A stretch of 13,077 nucleotides of DNA from NCBI GenBank assembly GCA_029879665.1, contig JAOUPW010000012.1, forward strand, positions 1 through 13,077, read 5' to 3'. Source of the stretch: Rhodospirillales bacterium (GTDB lineage: Bacteria; Pseudomonadota; Alphaproteobacteria; Rhodospirillales; JAOUPW01). Below the pieces are notes generated by a model. That model was given only the letters and a program-made list of their open reading frames with translations, was not told where the DNA came from and searched no databases. This document shows positions 6,966 through 13,077 of this stretch, in pieces (position 1 is the stretch's first letter; each line of letters begins with the position of its first letter). The position numbers were made by a program, and so were the translations under genes.

Positions 6966-7856
6966 TTACTTTCGCTTGAAATGTGCGAGTTCCTCGAGCA
7001 CGGCGCAGGCGGCCGCCGTGTCCTGTTTTTGCCGCCCCTGTGACCGGGCCGCCGTATAGATCGGGTTGCAGGCGGAGAGCAGCGGCGTCGGGCTTCCGAT
7101 GGTGTCGGCATAACCGGTGATGATGTCCATGTCTTTTTTCCACATTTCCATGGTCATGGTCGCCGGTTCGTAAGAGTTCTCGACCATCATCGGTCCGCGG
7201 ATTTCGAACATGCGGGAATTTCCGGCACCATCCTTGATCACCTTGTAGATCATGTCCGCGTCCAGCCCCGACTTCATGCCGAGCACAAAAGCCTCGGCCG
7301 CCGAAACGTTGTGGATGGCGACCAGCAGATTGGCGACGTATTTCATCTTGCTGCCATTGCCGAATTCGCCGACGTAATAGTTGGAACGGCCAAACCCCTG
7401 AAACACGGGGATACAGGTTTCATACGCCTTCTCGTCGCCGCTGGCATAGATGGAAAGATCGCCGGCGGCGGCTTGGGCGCCGGTGCCGCTCAAGGGGCAA
7501 TCGAGCATGATGATGCCGACTTCGGCCAGCGCATCATGAGCGCGTTGCTTGACCTCGATCGGCATGGTGCTGGTTTCGAGCACGATCAGCCCGGCCTTGG
7601 CTGACGACAGCAGCCCGTTCTCACCGAGAAAAACTTCGTCAACGGCGGCAATGGTCGGCAAGGAGGTAATAATCACATCCGATTTGTCGGCAACCGCCTG
7701 GGGCGAAGACACGGCTTCGCCACCGTTTTTTTCGAAGGCGCTGACTTTCGCCGGGTCGATGTCGGTGCCAAAGACCTTAAATCCCTTTTTTAGCAGGTGG
7801 CCGGACATGGCGGAGCCCATGATTCCCAGGCCGATCGTTCCAATATTCAAACTCAT
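6966..7856 (-). CDS. 3-hydroxyisobutyrate dehydrogenase-family NAD(P)-dependent oxidoreductase
   Basis: Beta-hydroxyacid dehydrogenase (HIBADH, tartronate semialdehyde reductase or L-threonate dehydrogenase group), 296 aa, typical length. N-terminal Rossmann motif GTIGLGIMGSAM at residues 6-17; substrate loop DCPLSGTGAQAAAGD at 119-133; catalytic lysine K172 in the G-x-G-x-x-x-K motif at 166-172 followed by N176. Only one of the usual two asparagines after the lysine is kept (A175 replaces the first). I chose the start at 7856 because GAGGAG lies 7 nt upstream and the protein begins right at the fold; the frame extends back to 7955 without family similarity. It would interconvert a 3-hydroxy acid and its semialdehyde. 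The substrate loop departs from the usual DAPVSGG, so the substrate may differ from characterised members. Confidence 0.9.
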   Translation of the reverse strand: MSLNIGTIGLGIMGSAMSGHLLKKGFKVFGTDIDPAKVSAFEKNGGEAVSSPQAVADKSDVIITSLPTIAAVDEVFLGENGLLSSAKAGLIVLETSTMPIEVKQRAHDALAEVGIIMLDCPLSGTGAQAAAGDLSIYASGDEKAYETCIPVFQGFGRSNYYVGEFGNGSKMKYVANLLVAIHNVSAAEAFVLGMKSGLDADMIYKVIKDGAGNSRMFEIRGPMMVENSYEPATMTMEMWKKDMDIITGYADTIGSPTPLLSACNPIYTAARSQGRQKQDTAAACAVLEELAHFKRK

Positions 7857-7957
7857 GGATATCTCCTCAATTCGTGTTTTCTCTTTCTGCCGGACGGCCC
7901 ATAATGGCGCCCGATCCATTTTAATCAATGCCGCTGCACAGGCAGGACCCTTCATCG

Positions 7958-8725
7958 ATGCCGATTATCCCTACGCAACACCTTCTTATTCCGTTCGGGA
8001 CTGCGAATCTACCGGACCGCGGCATTGCCGTTTCCTCTTCGGTGCCGGATGGGATGAGTGTCGAATGTCAAATTCCTCATGTGGTTGTCAACACCTCCGG
8101 GTCCGAACCTCTTCGCCTCAACACCTGTCCCTATCATTTCCCGGAACTTCCACCGTTTAGGGACCTGATTGAAACCGAAGACCAGCTTGCTTACGTCCGC
8201 AACTATCTCAGCGCCTATTGCGACCTGTGGGGCAAGTATCAAAAACTGTTTCTCGAACGTTATTTCGAATTCGTTGCCGATTGTGTCGAAAGTAACCAGG
8301 CGGAACTTGCTGGTAGGGTCGAAAAATTCGGCATCCTTTATGATTACAAGGACTGGGTATTCTCCGCATTCACGCCGCTGCCTCAAGCGCATTTATGGGC
8401 TCCGGCCGAAAACGACGGGGCGCCTTATGACCGGTCGACGATGATCCCCGTGGATTTTGCCTTTTGGTCCGGGAAAACCATTTTCATCATTGATCTGGTG
8501 GGAACGGAAACCCGGGGGCGAAAACACCGGGAATTGCGGGACCGCCTGGCACGGGCCGGAATGGCGGTCGTCGAAATTCCGCAAGTCAGCCTGCACGCCG
8601 AAGGCGGGGCGGCGTTGAAAGGCCTGCTGCCGGACGTGTTCGGCCGTTTCTGGGAAGGCGAGATTCTGCCTTCCGGACCCTTCAAGCCCAATACCCTGGT
8701 TCCGCCCAATTCCGAAGGGTCTTAA
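7958..8725 (+). CDS. Protein of unknown function with PD-(D/E)XK-like C-terminal pattern
   Basis: 255 aa from the ATG at 7958, preceded by AGGA at 7944-7947. Other in-frame starts are 7928 (no ribosome site) and 8054. I recognise no named family. An aromatic-rich, probably helical middle (about residues 70-125, with SAYCDLWGKYQKLFLERYFEF) precedes a region reading PVDFAFWSGKTIFIIDLVG, then a basic helix RGRKHRELRDRLARAGMA and a strand VVEIP (about residues 164-208). That order of two strands, helix and strand resembles the DUF559/Vsr-like nuclease core (a D, then E-x-D/K, then R/H-rich helix). Here the second acidic motif is D-L-V, so catalytic activity is doubtful. No signal peptide or membrane segment. 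Its stop overlaps that of the convergent beta-propeller gene by 3 nt within TTAA. It is coding, judging from length and clean ends. Confidence 0.75.
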   Translation: MPIIPTQHLLIPFGTANLPDRGIAVSSSVPDGMSVECQIPHVVVNTSGSEPLRLNTCPYHFPELPPFRDLIETEDQLAYVRNYLSAYCDLWGKYQKLFLERYFEFVADCVESNQAELAGRVEKFGILYDYKDWVFSAFTPLPQAHLWAPAENDGAPYDRSTMIPVDFAFWSGKTIFIIDLVGTETRGRKHRELRDRLARAGMAVVEIPQVSLHAEGGAALKGLLPDVFGRFWEGEILPSGPFKPNTLVPPNSEGS

Positions 8726-9957
8726 ATATCGACTTCCAGGATGTATAGCCCGCCGGAGAAACGGTCGACGGCATAGACAATCTGATTTTCATCCACATAG
8801 ACATCGTTGATCTGGATGGCGCCGGCGCGCGATCCTTCCGGTGCTTTCGGAACGAAATGAGCGATTTCCTCAGGCCTAAACGGGTTGGAGGTATCGAACA
8901 CCCTGACCCCGCCGTTGAAATAGGTGGCGAAAATGATGGTGCTGGAGCGGAAGGCCGGTCCGGGGCGGTTTTCATGCAGGTTGTGCGACCCATAGCGGCC
9001 GCCACGCCGGCCAAAATCCTCGACCGGGGGAAGCGGGAAGGTGCTGATGGGCACCAGGTTGTCTTCCTTGCGGGCGTCCAGAACCCAGGTCAGCTTGGGC
9101 CAGTCCTGACCGCCGTCGCGTACGCATTCGTCGGTGGCGATGATCAGGTCGCGGTCGAACAACGGCAGCACCGTGTGGGTAAATCCGGGAAACGGCGGAT
9201 GCGGGTTCCAGCTGCCGACCATCTTCGGATTTGCCTTGTCCGAGATGTCGAGGATGAAGGTGCCGCCGTCCAGGTAGCCGACATATGCCCGGTCCGGGCG
9301 TTCCGGATAGACGTTGGTGTTGTGGGCGCGGAAACCGTTATCGAACTGGGGATGGCGTTCCGGCGGGTCTTCGCTGTCGCCTTCGCGGGTGCCCGGCATC
9401 CACCAGCGGCCGACTTCCTTCGGTTTCGAAGGGTCGCGCACGTCGATGGAGCGGTAAAACTGGCAATCCTTGGGGTTGCGGGGAATGAAATCCGCGGCGC
9501 CGCCGGCGAAATGAATATACTCGCCATCCACGAACCACAGCTGATGCACGCCCATGGAACTGGGACCGGAACAATCGAAGAAAGAAATGGTCTTGGGATT
9601 TTCCGGATCGGTGATGTCGAACAGCTCGATTCCGGCCGGGGTCAGCCCCAGCCCCGGTTCGGTCACCCCGGCCGGACCCATGGTCTGGTAGGCGACCGCC
9701 AGAATATCGCCGGTGACTTCCAGGGAATTGGAACGCACGTTTTTATGGGGAAGCTCGGTCTGGATGATTACCTTGGGCTTGCGCGGATCGGTAACATCGA
9801 CACCGGTAAAATTCTTCGGCGGTCCTTCATGGGCCAGCCACATGATGCGCCGTCCGTCCCGGGTGTCCTGAATGGCCATGCCTTCACCAATGCCGCCGAA
9901 CCCTTCCAGGGTGTTGTGGCCGATCAGCTTCATGTTCAAGGAGTCGTCTTTTTGCAT
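8722..9957 (-). CDS. LVIVD-repeat beta-propeller protein
   Basis: 411-aa protein built from LVIVD-type propeller repeats: VDVTDPRKPKVI (about 53-64), IELFDITDPENPKTI (110-124), RSIDVRDPSKPKEVG (169-183), FILDISDKANPKMVGS (234-249) and VRVFDTSNPFRPEEIA (351-366). A histidine recurs at similar places between repeats (GVHQLW H138, AHNTNV H212, FTHTVL H261, GSHNLHEN H325/H328), suggesting a shared site in the propeller channel. Many LVIVD proteins are exported, yet this one starts MQKDDSLNMKLIG with no signal peptide or membrane anchor, so it appears cytoplasmic. The ATG at 9957 has a weak GGGGATTGGA site; M9 is an alternative. It is divergent from the DUF1330 gene. An enzymatic or ligand-binding role is possible but not assigned. 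Confidence 0.85.
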   Translation of the reverse strand: MQKDDSLNMKLIGHNTLEGFGGIGEGMAIQDTRDGRRIMWLAHEGPPKNFTGVDVTDPRKPKVIIQTELPHKNVRSNSLEVTGDILAVAYQTMGPAGVTEPGLGLTPAGIELFDITDPENPKTISFFDCSGPSSMGVHQLWFVDGEYIHFAGGAADFIPRNPKDCQFYRSIDVRDPSKPKEVGRWWMPGTREGDSEDPPERHPQFDNGFRAHNTNVYPERPDRAYVGYLDGGTFILDISDKANPKMVGSWNPHPPFPGFTHTVLPLFDRDLIIATDECVRDGGQDWPKLTWVLDARKEDNLVPISTFPLPPVEDFGRRGGRYGSHNLHENRPGPAFRSSTIIFATYFNGGVRVFDTSNPFRPEEIAHFVPKAPEGSRAGAIQINDVYVDENQIVYAVDRFSGGLYILEVDI

Positions 9958-10101
9958 TCCAATCCCCGTTTCAATAATGTTGATATGTCTTGAAAAAAAT
10001 TCGAAATGGCTTCAAAACCGAACTGAAAAAGCATTATCCTTATTTCCAACTGACCGTCCAGTGGGATGGAAAATGACGGGATTATAACAGGAGTTCGAGC
10101 C

Positions 10102-10401
10102 ATGCCGGGATATTGGGTTGCCAGAGCGAAAATTATCGATCCGGTGGAATACAAGAAATACACGGATCGCTTGCCGGCGATTCTCAAGAAATATAACGGC
10201 AAGGTGCTGGCTCGGGGCGGCCGGTTCCAGATTCTCGAAGGGCCGGAAAAATTTTCCCGCTTTGTGGTGACCGAATTTCCGACCCTGGAAGATGCCGTTA
10301 CGTGCCATGAATCCCCGGAATATCAAGAAGCCTCCGCGTTCAGGAAGAACGGTGCCGGCGAGGTGGAGTTGGTCATCGTCGAAGGCGGCGACGCGACTTA
10401 A
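10102..10401 (+). CDS. DUF1330-family small protein
   Basis: 99 aa from the ATG at 10102, which has AGGAG at 10089-10093 and 8-nt spacing; the frame back to 10066 lies across this site and is not used. The sequence PGYWVARAKIIDPVEYKKY, then ARGGRFQILEG, FVVTEFPTLEDAV and the C-terminal ELVIVEGG strand are the standard DUF1330 pattern, a dimeric alpha/beta-barrel (ferredoxin-like) fold. Its role is unknown; such proteins are often found beside catabolic genes and have been suggested to act as small enzymes or binding proteins. It is divergent from the LVIVD gene and converges with a COG0523 GTPase, leaving 12 nt between stops. Confidence 0.9.
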   Translation: MPGYWVARAKIIDPVEYKKYTDRLPAILKKYNGKVLARGGRFQILEGPEKFSRFVVTEFPTLEDAVTCHESPEYQEASAFRKNGAGEVELVIVEGGDAT

Positions 10402-10413
10402 TTTTCCCGGTAT

Positions 10414-11451
10414 TTAAGCGGCCGCCGCGCAATCTGCATTCAGAACCGCTTCCAGCGCGGCTTCCAAATCTTGTTGCTCAAGGCCGCGGGTGATGAATAC
10501 GATGCGCGAACGCGTATCTTCGTCCGGCCAGCTTTTGAGCAGGACGGGAGCGTGAAAGATATGCTGAACCCCGTGAATGATGACCGGGCCGTCGGCATCC
10601 ATGACATTGACGATGCCTTTGATGCGCAGAACATCCGACCCCCTGAGTGAAATCACCGAATCCAGCCAGGTTTTAAGCGCCGCCCACGGAAGCGGTTTTT
10701 CATAAGTCAGACAAAACGCCTGAATGTGTGCGCCGTGGCGGTTGACGTCATTGTCGTGGTGATGGGAGCCGTGGTGATGGGAACCGTGACCAAAGGCGCC
10801 ATCCCTCAACCAGTGATCGACGTCGGGATTTTTTGTCTTGGGGTCATAGAGGTCCGTGTCGAACAGTTTCTCCGGCCCGATTTTCCCGTTGATCACGGAA
10901 AAGATGGGACTGGCCGGGTTGAGCGTCCGGATCTTTCCGTTCAGGGCGGCTGCTTCAGCGGAAGTCGCGAGGTCCGTCTTGGTGAGCACGATGCGGTCGG
11001 CAACCGCCGCCTGCTTGGCGGGCTCTTCGTGTTCGTCGAGCTGACGAGAGCCGTTGACGGCATCGACCGTGGTGACCACGCCGCCGAGGCGGTAGTGATC
11101 GGCAATGTTGGGATCACTCATCAGGGTCTGCAGCACCGGCGCCGGATCGGCCAAGCCGGTGGTTTCGATAACCACCCGGGAAAAGCTCGGAATTTCGCCC
11201 CGCCCGCTCCGGGTCAGCAGATCGGACAAGGTGTCGATCAGGTCGCCCCGGATTGTGCAGCAGATACACCCGCTTTGCATCAGCACCGTATCCTCGAAGG
11301 CGGAATCGACCAGCAGGTGATCGATGCCGACGTCGCCGAATTCATTGATGATCAGCGCCGTGTCTTTCATCCCTGGTTGATTGACCAAGTGGTTGAGCAA
11401 GGTGGTTTTGCCGCTACCGAGAAAACCGGTAATGACGTAAACGGGGATCAT
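10414..11451 (-). CDS. COG0523/CobW-family metal-chaperone GTPase, second copy
   Basis: Complete 345-aa G3E GTPase. Motifs: P-loop [11 protein letters not shown] at 9-19, NEFGDVGIDH, metal site C62-I-C64-C65, TKTD at 157-160, and a linker rich in histidine (GHGSHHHGSHHHDNDVNRHG, about 221-240). The CobW C-terminal domain follows, ending SRIVFITRGLE. It closely resembles the gene at 1-1023 throughout, so the window carries two paralogues about 9 kb apart on the same strand. AAGGAGG about 10 nt upstream supports the ATG. It is divergent from the two-domain cupin. By family knowledge it binds a divalent metal and probably delivers it to a client; the surrounding cupins are reasonable client candidates, but this is inference from position only. 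Confidence 0.92.
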   Translation of the reverse strand: MIPVYVITGFLGSGKTTLLNHLVNQPGMKDTALIINEFGDVGIDHLLVDSAFEDTVLMQSGCICCTIRGDLIDTLSDLLTRSGRGEIPSFSRVVIETTGLADPAPVLQTLMSDPNIADHYRLGGVVTTVDAVNGSRQLDEHEEPAKQAAVADRIVLTKTDLATSAEAAALNGKIRTLNPASPIFSVINGKIGPEKLFDTDLYDPKTKNPDVDHWLRDGAFGHGSHHHGSHHHDNDVNRHGAHIQAFCLTYEKPLPWAALKTWLDSVISLRGSDVLRIKGIVNVMDADGPVIIHGVQHIFHAPVLLKSWPDEDTRSRIVFITRGLEQQDLEAALEAVLNADCAAAA

Positions 11452-11580
11452 GGGTCAGGGGCCTCCTTGCGTTGACTCTAAAAAAATGAACCGATAAATT
11501 GCATAGTGAAACGCATCCACGCACCCTATACATTATAATGTCAGCGAATAAAGAGATTTTAGAGGAAGCAAAGGATTACC
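11452..11580. promoter_or_regulatory. Divergent GTPase/bicupin intergenic region
   Basis: 129 nt holding the promoters of both flanking genes. A perfect TATAAT lies at 11534-11539 toward the bicupin, but the position of its -35 box (about 11511) reads ACGCAT, so the promoter is uncertain. GCACCCT at 11521-11527 repeats the right half of the element at 1893-1909, without a matching left half. An AAGGA site ends 5 nt before the bicupin ATG. Nothing else could be assigned. Confidence 0.35.
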
Positions 11581-12417
11581 ATGCCTTTTCACCGGTTTGA
11601 AGACTACGAAGCTCATTTTCTGACCCCCCATCTGTCCTCGGGCAAAGCTCCCATCATCGAGGGCAAATATATGTATTTCTGCCTGATCAGCAAGGAAGCG
11701 GGAACCGGATCGGAACTTCACTATCACCCCAATGAGCTTTTGATCTTTCCCGTCGAAGGGAAAATCAATGCCGTTGTCGGCAAGGACCGGCGCATCGTCA
11801 GTCCCGGCACTTTCGTTCACGCTCCGCCGAATGCGCGCCATTCCATGAAGGCGACCGAGGACGGTCCCGTACATTACCTTTACATCAAGGATCAGACCTG
11901 GACCGTGGTCGGTCTTGCCGAAAACGAGGCCCGTCCGGACAAGGCGATGACGGTCGAGGAAGTGAACAAAAAATTCAGTGCCGGTGAGATTCAGGATAAA
12001 AAAGGAAGACAGGGCAGCAATTCGGAAGCAGTCGGAGATTCCGATGTCATTATCGAGGGCCTGAACGACTGCTACTATCCCATCGTCGACTCATTGGATG
12101 CGCCGCCCTGCTCCGGCAACCGGATCAGCTGGGTCGAGGGCGAACGCCTGGCCTTCGGATTTTTTGAATATCCCTCAGGCTACCGCCGTCCGGCGGAAGT
12201 GTGCCAGCATGAGGAATTTATGTATGTCATCGGGGGCGGCATGGACATGCGGGTTGATAATGACAGCCAGTCCATCGGCCCCGGCCATGTGGTTGAAGCG
12301 CCGAAGGGCGCGGAAAGGGAATTCACGGTTACCGGGGAGGGGAATGTCCGCTTTGTGGTGGTGCGTTCCATGGCGTATCTGGAAGAAATGATCGACAAAA
12401 CCCGGGCCGCTGAATAA
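11581..12417 (+). CDS. Two-domain cupin (bicupin) with a degenerate second metal site
   Basis: 278 aa with two cupin folds. Domain 1 (about 20-110) resembles the single cupins of this window: GTGSELHYHPNELLIF carries H47-x-H49-x-x-E52, and PPNARHSM supplies H87. A charged linker (about 115-160) joins domain 2 (about 180-265), which restarts with WVEGERLAFGFFEYPSG. There the aligned motif reads AEVCQHEEFMYVIGG, so the two histidines are replaced by E206 and C208 and the last ligand by R246; only the glutamate (E211) is kept. Domain 2 is therefore probably structural or ligand-binding. AAGGA lies 5 nt before the ATG. No characterised bicupin (gentisate dioxygenase, oxalate decarboxylase, pirin) is clearly matched. 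It is followed on the same strand, after 93 nt, by the lyase genes. Confidence 0.88.
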   Translation: MPFHRFEDYEAHFLTPHLSSGKAPIIEGKYMYFCLISKEAGTGSELHYHPNELLIFPVEGKINAVVGKDRRIVSPGTFVHAPPNARHSMKATEDGPVHYLYIKDQTWTVVGLAENEARPDKAMTVEEVNKKFSAGEIQDKKGRQGSNSEAVGDSDVIIEGLNDCYYPIVDSLDAPPCSGNRISWVEGERLAFGFFEYPSGYRRPAEVCQHEEFMYVIGGGMDMRVDNDSQSIGPGHVVEAPKGAEREFTVTGEGNVRFVVVRSMAYLEEMIDKTRAAE

Positions 12418-12500
12418 GAACAGCTGATCTTGACAGCTATGGGGGCGGGGCCTAGCCTCATCTCAAGAATTTAAAAGCCCATTTCAGAAACATAGTCAAC

Positions 12501-12505
12501 GGAGG
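12501..12505 (+). promoter_or_regulatory. Ribosome binding site fixing a TTG start
   Basis: GGAGG lies 5 nt upstream of the TTG at 12511. The small lyase subunit has no in-frame ATG near its conserved N-terminus, so this site decides the start. Confidence 0.6.
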
Positions 12506-12510
12506 CACAA

Positions 12511-12798
12511 TTGGCAGCTCCACATTTCATCATTCATGATTCCGAGGATACCGTCGGCGTTGTCGTCGTCGAAGGCGTCAAGGCAGGGCAGTTGCTGACC
12601 GGATGGCTCATGGACGGCAACAAGACGGTCAAGATTAAGGCCATGGATCCCATCCCTCTCGGCCACAAGATTGCAGTCAACGATATCAAAAATGGGTCGA
12701 CCATTATCAAATATGGCCATGATATCGGTAAGGCCGTGGCCGCGATTGGAAAGGGCCGTCATGCCCACGTCAAAAACGTCAAGACCAAAAGGTGGTAA
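12511..12798 (+). CDS. UxaA/SuyA-type lyase small subunit (SAF domain)
   Basis: 95-aa SAF-domain protein, the free-standing form of the N-terminal domain of altronate dehydratase (UxaA) and the small subunit of (2R)-sulfolactate sulfo-lyase (SuyA). Translation starts at TTG with GGAGG at 12501-12505, 5 nt away; no ATG fits. Visible: [43 protein letters not shown] and the end [12 protein letters not shown]. The KTKRW end and separate small subunit resemble SuyA more than E. coli UxaA, which is one fused chain; this comparison is from memory. The large subunit starts 2 nt after the stop, so the two are cotranslated. Likely reaction: elimination of water or sulfite from a hydroxy or sulfo acid. 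Confidence 0.85.
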   Translation: MAAPHFIIHDSEDTVGVVVVEGVKAGQLLTGWLMDGNKTVKIKAMDPIPLGHKIAVNDIKNGSTIIKYGHDIGKAVAAIGKGRHAHVKNVKTKRW

Positions 12799-12800
12799 GA

Positions 12801-13077
12801 ATGGCCAAGGCAAAACAAAAAGTCCGGAAAAAAACAGTCTCCAAGACGAAATCGAAATCCCAAGTAAAAACCAGGGCCAAGAAAACGGCGCGCCCGACTT
12901 TTTGGGGGTATCGCCGGGAAAATGATCGGGTCGGCGTGCGCAATCACGTCATCATTCTGCCGCTGGATGATCTTTCCAACGCGGCGTGCGAAGCGGTCGC
13001 CAACAATATCAAGGGCACCCTGGCCATTCCGCACCCCTATGGCCGCCTGCAGTTCGGTGAGGATCTTGATCTCCATT
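12801..13077 (+). CDS. UxaA/SuyB-type lyase large subunit, N-terminal part (cut by window edge)
   Basis: The first 92 codons of a protein expected to be around 390-430 aa. After residue 33 it matches the altronate dehydratase/sulfolactate sulfo-lyase large-subunit start: [38 protein letters not shown], then [16 protein letters not shown]. In E. coli UxaA the corresponding stretch, as I recall it, has cysteines (GCVNG and SHTYGCSQLG). Here they are DDLSN and PYGRLQFG, the pattern I associate with SuyB; so a sulfo-lyase-like subfamily is favoured. Residues 2-32 form a strongly basic, Lys/Thr/Ser-rich tail with 14 Lys/Arg and no acidic residue, absent from family members I know. GGTGG ends 6 nt before the ATG, inside the end of the small subunit gene, so this start is supported. 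No other in-frame ATG exists before the domain. Confidence 0.85.
   Translation, partial: MAKAKQKVRKKTVSKTKSKSQVKTRAKKTARPTFWGYRRENDRVGVRNHVIILPLDDLSNAACEAVANNIKGTLAIPHPYGRLQFGEDLDLH

Noticed and set aside
6948..6972. AATAA/TTATT symmetry between the GlcG/HbpS copy 2 and dehydrogenase stops, as a terminator
   Set aside because: Only a 5-bp all-A/T stem with a 3-nt loop; too weak to terminate and likely a by-product of opposing TAA stops.
8857..9993. A 378-codon open frame on the plus strand, opposite the LVIVD gene
   Set aside because: It is antisense to a clearly conserved propeller protein, has no recognisable domain, and long open antisense frames are common in GC-rich coding DNA.
10726..11475. 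A 249-codon open frame on the plus strand with valine-rich start
   Set aside because: Shadow of the second COG0523 GTPase; the valine-rich segment is the antisense reading of its histidine-rich linker. The similar frame at 229-585 is the same effect in the first copy.
12430..12458. TTGACA at 12430-12435 with TAGCCT 17 nt downstream, as a promoter for the lyase genes
   Set aside because: The -35 box is perfect but TAGCCT matches the -10 consensus at only three positions, and the lyase genes could be read from the bicupin promoter. A 5-bp inverted repeat at 12422-12438 lacks a T-run and is too short to call a terminator.

Overview
The window reads as bacterial chromosome of moderate-to-high GC content. 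Genes are tightly packed, with clear Shine-Dalgarno sites and ATG starts plus an occasional GTG or TTG start. The families present (IlvD/Edd aldonate dehydratase, GlcG/HbpS proteins, COG0523 GTPases, SuyAB/UxaA-type lyase, IclR regulator) would suit an environmental proteobacterium, most likely an alphaproteobacterium. That placement is an inference, because there is no rRNA or marker gene here. I see no tRNA, CRISPR array, insertion sequence or phage gene.

Layout. At the left edge, on the minus strand, an IclR regulator is followed 20 nt later by a COG0523 (CobW-like) GTPase that runs off the window. Divergent from IclR is an IlvD/Edd dehydratase. Then comes a symmetrical block: GlcG/HbpS (minus), cupin (plus), Gfo/Idh/MocA oxidoreductase (plus), cupin (minus), GlcG/HbpS (plus). 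The two cupins are paralogues of each other, and so are the two GlcG/HbpS proteins, so a divergent two-gene module is present twice in opposite orientation. Next are a 3-hydroxyisobutyrate-dehydrogenase-family oxidoreductase (minus), an unknown protein with a faint nuclease-like C-terminus (plus), a cytoplasmic-looking LVIVD beta-propeller protein (minus), a DUF1330 protein (plus), a second COG0523 GTPase (minus), a two-domain cupin (plus), and finally a two-gene UxaA/SuyAB-type lyase (plus), whose large subunit is cut by the right edge.

How the genes may work together. Several enzymes fit catabolism of a sugar acid or a hydroxylated, possibly sulfonated, acid: a dehydratase, two NAD(P)-dependent oxidoreductases and a lyase whose visible motifs look more like sulfolactate sulfo-lyase than altronate dehydratase. 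The cupins may act as isomerases, lyases or ligand-binding proteins. The two His-rich COG0523 GTPases probably handle metal for metalloenzymes such as the cupins. IclR is the obvious candidate regulator, and similar 17-bp elements lie in three of the divergent intergenic regions. The substrate cannot be fixed from sequence alone, and no transporter, aldolase or lactonase is visible.

Architecture. Strands alternate almost gene by gene. Five successive convergent junctions have gaps of only 14, 10, 6, -4 and 12 nt, and six divergent intergenic regions hold the promoters. No gene-free stretch exceeds 300 nt.
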